Shown here piece after piece: positions 57,801 to 64,000 of a DNA stretch of 64,000 bases. Position numbers and translations under genes: made by a program. The stretch is taken from the NCBI GenBank assembly GCA_001643675.2, contig LSRY02000002.1:99501-163500 (forward strand), read 5' to 3'. Below the pieces are notes generated by a model. It saw nothing but the letters and a program-made list of their open reading frames with translations. It was not told the origin of the DNA and did not search any database. Position 1 is the stretch's first letter. Every line of letters begins with the position of its first letter. The DNA comes from Monocercomonoides exilis. Lineage: Eukaryota; Preaxostyla; Oxymonadida; Polymastigidae.

Positions 57801-59555
57801 TTTTATGTCTGCCCCAAAAAAGCAGGCTGAAGGACGGACAATCTTCGTGTGCTTCATGTTCACAGCTAAAGGTGCGACAGTTGCAAAGGCAGGAACAATA
57901 AAATGATCCTTTTTGAATGCTTCATCGTTCAAAAATGCATCGCAGCTCATTTGGTCGTGTTCAAAGGTGATGCGTTGAACTTTAAAAGTTGCTGCTTTGG
58001 CGATGTGCCCAACCCACACATCTGCAGCTACATTTTTTGTGGCATGTCCTTTTCCTTCACTTGGAGAAATGAGGGTGTGAAACGAAGAAGTTTGTAAAGA
58101 TGAAAATGGCTGAAATGTATTTGTTAATGGAAATGATGTGATTGAAGATGGTTGTGAAGTGGTAGGTGTATGATATCTTTCATTTTGAGATCTCTCTTTT
58201 TTCAATAATTCAAAACATTTTTCTGTTATTCCATTATGAGAAAATTTGAGATTATTTAATTCTAATGAATGTTCAACATTGGTAACTGTAATTGAACTTC
58301 CACATCCCCCGTATATTGCATTTGCCCCAAAGTATTCGTTCTGTACTGGTGGTATCGAAGGGATTATACAGAGTTTGTTATCGGAGAATGTTGAATCTCT
58401 TATTGTACAGTCTTTTACCGTATCAATAAAAATGCATGTTGAAAACAATTTTCGAAATGAACATGTATTTATTTCAATATCGTCGATGCAAGTAGCAAAT
58501 ATGGTAATTGGTGATTCCAATACTCTGTGAATTGCATTATTGTCGACTGGAAACATATTTACCTTTCCAACTTCATATTGATAGTGAATATCATAATAGT
58601 GTTTACTAGATATGTTAGCAACTGCACCTATAAGTTTTGATGGGATAAAGTTATAAAATAATTTGCTGAAAGTGTAATGTTTTCCTCCATTAGCATATAT
58701 TTTGTTTCCTTCGCTTTCGCGAAACAACAGATTGCAAAGATTAACATTTTCGCATCCAATAAGTGAAGCTAAACCAACGCCTTTGCAATTAAATTCACCA
58801 AATTCATTTTGATCTTTCAAGCCAAAAATATCTAAATTAGTTGAATTATTCGCTTCAATGAAATATGGAAATGATACACATAACTAAAGCAATGGTGAAA
58901 TATTTCAAAAATAAACAAGAATAAATAACTTTAAATATTTAATTGCATACAGTAGGTACGATTAATGAAGAAGCAGATTCAATTTCTACTTTCACATGTG
59001 AAGAAAATGAAACTTTAATTGGAATTTTCCAAGTATCCGCCTGCTCAACAGTATTTATAAATTGCACATCCGCTATTCTAACATTATTAGTGTTTGATTC
59101 AATAATTATTCCTCCATGTATAGACGTATCAATTGAAAAAGAATGCAGAGAAACACTAAAATAATATGATAAAAACAAATATGTTTTAAAGCATAAATAT
59201 TGTAAGGTCGTAAATAAATATATTCATACTCTTCAGATTTTTTTATAACAAATAGCGCATTTCGTTCGTGTACGTCTCCTGAAAGAAATGTTGATGTTTT
59301 CTTTCCTTGAATCATTAAATTTTTAGCACTTGTAATTTCTACTCCATTTATTTCACAAAATGTACCAGAATTAATTGTAAGAATGACATTTTCGACAGTT
59401 GCTGATAAAGCATAAGAAATTGTTTTACAATATTTTTCACCGCCATTCAAGCAACCTTGGATGTCTTTACCATTAAGATCAACGACAATATGTATTTCAT
59501 TAGATGGCAAGCTTAGGACCCAACAAAAGCTTGCCAATAATAACTCTAACAACAT
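51807..59555 (-). CDS. Beta-helix (Pmp-like) membrane protein of two tandem modules, 2463 aa, 5 exons
   Basis: Join: 59555-59230, 59155-58951, 58883-55522, 55432-55228, 55100-51807 (minus); 7392 nt, all phases agree. It begins with a signal peptide (MLLELLLASFCWVLS). Each half starts with a Cys-containing module (VDLNGKDIQGC...YCKTISYAL; VKMNGADSAEC...ACRTIFYAI), then a long right-handed beta-helix-like region rich in GGAI, GGGI and GGGMY with FxxN motifs, as in chlamydial Pmp and protist Pmp-like proteins. The matching ends ...PEDSVYCYVTGDGIHW and ...LYFYVTGTCVKW close the helices. A single transmembrane helix (ISIGILLSFVIIFLVLVGTL, near residue 2410) precedes a short basic tail KKRKKPF. There is no kinase domain, unlike the 18.7 kb gene. 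Likely a surface adhesin or cell-coat protein. Confidence 0.88.
55101..55227 (-). other. Intron 4 (127 bp) of the two-module beta-helix gene
   Basis: GTATTT ... TTGTAG, phase 0. Joins HFEYPK to STSSIPYVIKANN. Position corresponds to intron 2 in the first module. Confidence 0.8.
55433..55521 (-). other. Intron 3 (89 bp) of the two-module beta-helix gene
   Basis: GTTTGA ... CTTTTCAG, phase 2. Joins VVKESE(I) to VTISDLCVQ. Position corresponds to intron 1 in the first module. Confidence 0.8.
58884..58950 (-). other. Intron 2 (67 bp) of the two-module beta-helix gene
   Basis: GTATGC ... GCTTTAG, phase 0. Joins SSLIVPT to LCVSFPYFIEANN. Confidence 0.8.
59156..59229 (-). other. Intron 1 (74 bp) of the two-module beta-helix gene
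   Basis: GTATGA ... ATTTTAG, phase 2. Joins VIKKSE(D) to VSLHSFSIDTSIHG. Confidence 0.8.
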
Positions 59556-60513
59556 AAAAATTAGAATTTTTCAGAATGTGGATTTTGATTATCAATTATG
59601 GTTTGATGAAATTTTTAAAAATATCTGCGTTCTTTTTTTCCCTTTCCACTCTTCAAGCAATAATTGATGTGTATTTGATAAAATTATGCAAAACTGATTT
59701 ATTTTGTTGATTTGTCAGATGAACTTGTTTATAAATAAAATAAAAGTTCAGTTTTTGCTGAATTTGTTCATGTTTCAACTTGTGAAAAATATTAAAAAGT
59801 TATCGTTCAAAAGTCAAAGAAAATTTTTTGTTCATGCAGTTTTATTTGAATATTTCTTTCAATAGAAAAAAAATTTTATTTTTCATATCTTTTTACAAAA
59901 AAAACTGATAAAATCAGAAACTGCTCTTAATATGGGTAAATAATATTGAATGAGATGGTAATATAAACTTTCTTTTTATTTTTCGCAAAAAGAAAGAAAT
60001 TATTATTTTTTTCATAACTTTATTTACCTTTTTAAAATGTATAAATGAGTAAGTTTTTTTTTTCTGCTCACAGTCACAATTTATACGTGTGATTATTTTT
60101 GAAACCAAATCTTCTTTATCATAAATTTCGGTTTGAAAATTCACATTTAATGCGAATAAATGAATACTGAAAAATCATAACTTCAATCAAAGACACTTTT
60201 TTCATAAATCATGTCTCGAACATCGTTATTTGAAGGAATTATCGTTTATTTTTCTTTTGAACAACAAACTCCTCTTCAAAGAAATACAACCTTTGAAGAA
60301 TTAACACTCAGAAAAAGGTTCTGATATGAAATATTATCACTCATATGGAAATAACAACATTGTCAAGTGTTTATTTCATTTTATTTAGATTTCTGTTTGG
60401 AAAAACATTATTGAACTATTTTTTCTTTTTTTGAAATATGTCGGCACAATATAAAAAAAACTATCAAAAAAACTTTGACAAATTTTTTCGTGAAAAATGT
60501 GCAGTTTGTGCAA
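59556..60513. other. AT-rich region upstream of the beta-helix gene
   Basis: No gene seen. It should include the promoter of the minus-strand beta-helix gene. Open frames are short and Lys/Phe/Ile-rich. Confidence 0.6.
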
Positions 60514-60849
60514 TAAATACCGGACAAGATCGATTTCTCTATAACTGCAAGAGGAATTCTTCTGACAATTTTCCTCTTAATATATCTCATCGATGCAAAT
60601 TCGTTTACTACACAAAACAAACATTTTCATGCCGACTGAATTTGATATAAAGATATTTTTGAAATCTTGGAGAAACAAGACTTTTTGTTTCTCCGAGATA
60701 AAAATCATTTATTTTTTCTGAGCACAAATGAAGCTTCTTTGAAAGTCTCGTTTATCAAATGAGTTTGAGTTAATGAGATATATTTTGAGGAAAATTGTCA
60801 GAATTATTCCTCTTGCAGTTGTTGTGAAATCGATCTTGTCCGGTATTTT
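60514..60849. repeat. Fold-back inverted repeat (MITE-like)
   Basis: Arms 60514-60590 and 60773-60849 are imperfect reverse complements (ACCGGACAAGATCGATTTC in the left arm; its complement in the right), and a small hairpin, TCTTGGAGAAACAA with TTGTTTCTCCGAGA, sits at the exact centre near 60682. Nested symmetry of this kind is typical of non-autonomous fold-back or miniature inverted-repeat transposons. No coding capacity. Confidence 0.7.
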
Positions 60850-60930
60850 GTGCGATGTCCGGTATTTTATGAGATATCTGAAATTAATTTTCATTTTTTC
60901 TGTGTTAAGTCACATCGCTTATAATCACAA

Positions 60931-60991
60931 TCGGATATAGTCACAAAATGTCGTGCAAAAACCGATGTGATTATATCCGGTTTTGACTGTA
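60931..60991. repeat. Short inverted repeat with a possible transposon end
   Basis: TCGGATATAGTCAC (60931-60944) and GTGATTATATCCGG (60967-60980) are near-complementary arms. The right edge GGTTTTGACTGTA, read in reverse, starts TACAGTCAAAACC, which resembles Tc1/mariner-pogo type ends beside a TA target. I found no matching left end, so this is a suggestion only. Confidence 0.4.
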
Positions 60992-61414
60992 TTTATGTTT
61001 TTGATGATTTTAAAGAACTTAATTTTTTTCTATTTAAATATGATGAAAGGAACATTTTTGTCAGTTAGTCACACTATATAATGATGCATAATTTGTAAAG
61101 TTTTCTTCCGTATTTGTGATTACAACAACAACAATTTTAATAACAAAAATTAAATAGAAAAAGAACAAAAATTTTTTTATTCATTTTTTGTTTAAATTGA
61201 AAATTTTCCAGACTCTTCAAATTTTGCAATGAATACAAAAATATATGGGTCGTTATTTTTGAAATCATAACTTTTTTCGGGGTATTGGTTTTTCAAAAAT
61301 TAATTGAATTTTGAATAGATTTTTTTAATTTAAATAAACCAGGTTTATTCAAAAGAACTCATGTTTATTCGAATAGATCTGGTTTATTTGAATAAACTGA
61401 GTTCATTGAAGATA
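60992..61414. other. AT-rich DNA left of the Merlin-like element
   Basis: No gene. Contains 61245-61285, which matches 6396-6440 in the actin spacer, and a cluster of TTTATTCGAATAAAC-like palindromic words at 61335-61400. Confidence 0.6.
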
Positions 61415-61449
61415 GACTGAGTGGTAATAGTCGATTAGATCGACACCCT
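61415..61449 (+). repeat. Left terminal inverted repeat of the Merlin-like element
   Basis: About 34 bp, matches the reverse complement of 63050-63084 over most positions, with TAGATCGACACCCT identical in both. Confidence 0.75.
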
Positions 61450-61717
61450 AGAAAATCGATAAGTCAACATAATTTTTGCATCAAATGAAATCCATTATTA
61501 ATATGAACAATGAAACAACGTGAAAATCAAGGATCTATTTCTATTTTTTTTTTCAATAATTAACAGAAAAAATTTTAATAAAAGGGATAATGATCATTAA
61601 AAACAATTGTTAAATGGAGGAAAAGAGGGAGATCTCATCTTTTTTTCAATGTTTCATAACGAGGAAAATTGCTGGGATTGGTTTAGGTTACAAATTTTAT
61701 CGGACAAAAAGATGGAG

Positions 61718-62913
61718 TGCGAGAAGTGTGGATGAATAATGTGCTTTACAAAGGATTCTGTTCAAAGACAGAATTTTTAGGTGTCCGAATTGCAAAACCA
61801 GAAAAACTGTGTTCGCAGATACACTTATGAGGCAAAATATTTCACTTCGGGCATTTTCATTGAAAAATAATACACTTTTCATTGACTTTTTTTCTTCAAA
61901 AAACACAACAAAAATGTATCCATTTTTTGACATTCGTGAAATGCTGGAAAACCATATGTTTTGATTTCAACGATGCCTGCAAACGGATCTGATTATATGA
62001 CTTTTTTTGAAATCTGAAAAAGTGAAACAAAGTTTTGAGCGAATTAATTTTTTTGTGCTTTGTGCAAAAAAAGCTTGAAAGTCCGAATTTTCCCCCATAT
62101 GAAAATTTTCAGATTGGGAATTTCAAAATTATTGCTTTTGCTGCTCTTCATATTCATTCGATTAAAAAATTAGCATATTTGAATGTTGCTTAATGTCAAT
62201 AAAAACACAGTTTTATATTACATGAATTTATCACGACAAGAACGAGTTACAAACCTGTGTCAAAATTTTGAACAGTTGGGAAAAGATGGACAGATCGTCG
62301 AAATCGATGAAATGCTGCTCAGACGAAGAAAATATTACCGTGGAAGAAGAAAAAAGCAAATTTGGCTATTTGGCATGGTCGAAAAAAATACTGGAGGAGG
62401 ACAAGGAAATTTCATCATCATTAGAGTTATGAATAGAAAAAAAGAACAATTATGACCATTAATAATGACAAACGTTACCCCAGGTTCTACAATCTACTCC
62501 GACGAATGGAAGGCTTATGCATCATTGAAATCATTGGGATTCGATCATAACACGGAATGCCATAAATGAAGATACAAAACTGAAAAAAATTTGTGCACGA
62601 ATACAATTGAAGCTGTTTAGAGTGAATTTCAAATATTTCTCGCTTCGTGTGGAATTCAAAATAGATATATAGACGAAATAATTGCTGAATTGATATCAAC
62701 AAATGGAAAATCAATAAAATTTTCAGAATTTGCGGAGGGCATGTTTTTTATAAAGAAGTGGAAAATAAAAAAATGGGAACTCCGATCGAATTTAGCTACG
62801 AAGAATCCATAGAATCTGACGGAGATGATGATTCTTCTTTAACAGCAACAGAAGAAATGTCATCTGACAGATCTTTTGATTGCGATCATATTGATGAAAA
62901 AGATAAGGAATAA
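61718..62913 (+). pseudogene. Degenerate Merlin/ISXO2-like transposase
   Basis: Pieces in different frames read in order. First is a zinc ribbon, with CEKC at 61718 and, after a stop and frameshift, RCPNC at 61779 followed by KTRKTVFADT. A decayed stretch follows. Then comes a helix-turn-helix-like segment and the DDE core: EIDEMLLRRRKYYRGRRKK with the first Asp (near 62300), a stop, TIYSDEWKAY with the second Asp (near 62490), and CTNTIEAV with the Glu (near 62600), again next to stops. An open acidic tail (EESIESDGDDDSS) ends at TAA 62911-62913. At least four stops or frameshifts make it non-functional. The order and motifs match ISXO2-type transposases closely. Confidence 0.8.
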
Positions 62914-63049
62914 ATCCCCTGAACAGTTTTTTTTATTACTCCTTTTCACACTTCAAACCCTAATTTCAAAATTCAAATGCCTTAAAACGCATTTATAATT
63001 ACTTATTTGTCATTTCTATCAAAAAGAAATCCAAAATTTTGATAATTTA

Positions 63050-63084
63050 AGGGTGTCGATCTATCCCGACTAATGCCGACTGAG
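63050..63084 (-). repeat. Right terminal inverted repeat of the Merlin-like element
   Basis: Reads AGGGTGTCGATCTA then TCCCGACTAATGCCGACTGA; reverse complement pairs with 61415-61449. Confidence 0.75.
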
Positions 63085-64000
63085 TTTATTTGAGTTACGA
63101 AATTTCAGATATTAAACAAGTATTTTATATGTGTTCATAAATGATTACAAAAACATGCACATAATATTTGAAGATTAATGATGTTGTTTTGTTTTGTTTT
63201 TTATTGTTTTCGAAAAATTCTTTCAAAGATCAAAAGGATCAAATAGTTAATAAAGCTGACAAAATTCTTTTGAGCCAATACATGATTCAAAACATAAAAG
63301 TTTCACGTTTTTCATATTGCTTCACTTTTCTTTGCACACGATTTTGATCATGCTCTTTGTGAAAAATGCAGGAATCTTAATTGCTGAGGATTTACAATTG
63401 ATTTATATTGACTTTGAACTTGTTGAACAAGTGAAAACGTGCAAAAACGAATAATTTCATTGAAATGATAATATACATAATAAGGTTGCAAATGTTTTTG
63501 TATTCATCAAATATAATGAACTGGATGATTCAAAAAACAGTAAGTTTGATGTTTGAAAGAAGAGATAAATTAAAAAGATTAGCTTCACCGCATTCAATAA
63601 CATTTCACAGATGTGCACCGAGGAGCATACTTGAGAGCTGAATAGAGTGAATCTGTCCAGATTGAACGATTTTTGAACAGCTACACACGATTTCATCCAA
63701 GGAGAAAACAGAAAACCCTCAAGTAGTTGATGCACGCAAAATGTGAAGTTTGATGTTTTGTTCTGGTTTATCGCCTTTCCTTTTTTGAGGTGAGCCTCTT
63801 TTGTTTTCACCATGAAACCTCAAGAAGATGCATTTATGTAAATTGCGAAGGCATTAATCGAGCGCATAGCTAATCTCCTCCACTTTTTGTGTTAAGTGAT
63901 AACTGAACTCCAAAGATCGTGTAGGTGGAGAGTCCATTTATTTTACTATGTTGATTTGATTCGATTTTTGTATTCATTACATTTGGGAAGAATATCATGC
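63085..64000. other. Terminal region without a supported gene
   Basis: AT-rich except for a slightly more GC-rich patch at about 63600-63830 that has short open frames on both strands (a 118-codon minus frame at 63457-63813). None resembles a known family. It could be remnant coding DNA of a decayed gene or element. Confidence 0.5.

Larger units (their letters stand above)
61415..63084 (+). mobile_element. Merlin-like (IS1595/ISXO2-type) DNA transposon, degenerate
   Basis: About 1.67 kb bounded by terminal inverted repeats: the left end carries ACTGAGTGGTAATAGTCG then TAGATCGACACCCT, the right end the reverse complement with a few changes. Between them lies a broken transposase with a zinc ribbon and a DDE core of the ISXO2 type. 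Merlin elements are the eukaryotic relatives of IS1016/IS1595 and have this protein layout. I could not identify a clear target-site duplication. Stops and frameshifts show that this copy is not autonomous. Confidence 0.75.

Noticed and set aside
62183-62455. A 90-codon gene as an independent small protein
   Set aside because: It is the middle of the broken transposase; the following sequence continues the DDE domain after a stop.
1-64000. Alternative genetic code with TAA/TAG as glutamine, as in some oxymonads
   Set aside because: The large genes and actins run without in-frame TAA or TAG, use CAA/CAG for Gln, and end at ordinary stops.
1-64000. tRNA, rRNA, CRISPR arrays or bacterial-type operons
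   Set aside because: I saw no cloverleaf with a T-loop word, no rRNA-like block and no regularly spaced repeat-spacer array; gene structure is eukaryotic.

Overview
The window looks like nuclear DNA of a flagellated protist. It holds very long, mostly intron-poor genes, short GT-AG introns (about 41-152 bp), AT-rich intergenic DNA, an axonemal-type dynein heavy chain, actin, Rab-GAP (TBC) proteins, a eukaryotic DNA transposon remnant, and giant right-handed beta-helix membrane proteins, one fused to a kinase-like cytoplasmic tail. The actins and other genes read through with the standard code and normal stops. This mix resembles oxymonads (Preaxostyla, Blattamonas/Monocercomonoides-like). That placement is inferred from general knowledge of gene families; no database search was run.

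Layout. 1-2938 (minus): N-terminal 979 codons of a dynein heavy chain that continues off the left edge. 3689-9293: a large, almost perfect inverted repeat (arms about 2.39 kb, spacer about 0.83 kb) carrying two identical convergent actin genes; the spacer contains a decayed piece of a transposon related to the one at 61.4-63.1 kb. 9859-17800 (minus): a three-exon gene for a 2604-residue Ser/Glu-rich protein I cannot name. 18708-31190 (plus): a 4160-residue secreted/membrane beta-helix protein with about eight repeated modules, one transmembrane helix and a degenerate kinase (pseudokinase) tail. 32434-35359 (minus, four tentative exons, GC-rich): a TBC Rab-GAP. 35583-50434 (minus, three exons): a protein of about 4900 residues with an N-terminal P-loop (NACHT/STAND-like) NTPase region, a huge low-complexity middle and a C-terminal TBC domain. 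51807-59555 (minus, five exons): a 2463-residue beta-helix membrane protein built from two tandem modules whose introns are duplicated at matching places. 60.5-61.0 kb: a fold-back repeat. 61.4-63.1 kb: a Merlin-like (IS1595/ISXO2-type) transposon with terminal inverted repeats and a broken transposase. The last 0.9 kb has no convincing gene.

The genes do not form one pathway. Two themes recur: membrane trafficking (two neighbouring TBC Rab-GAPs on the same strand) and the cell surface (two giant beta-helix membrane proteins sharing the same Cys-containing module). The items most worth following up are the P-loop NTPase-TBC fusion, the beta-helix-pseudokinase, the actin palindrome with transposon debris at its centre, and the intron-preserving internal duplication in the 51.8-59.6 kb gene.
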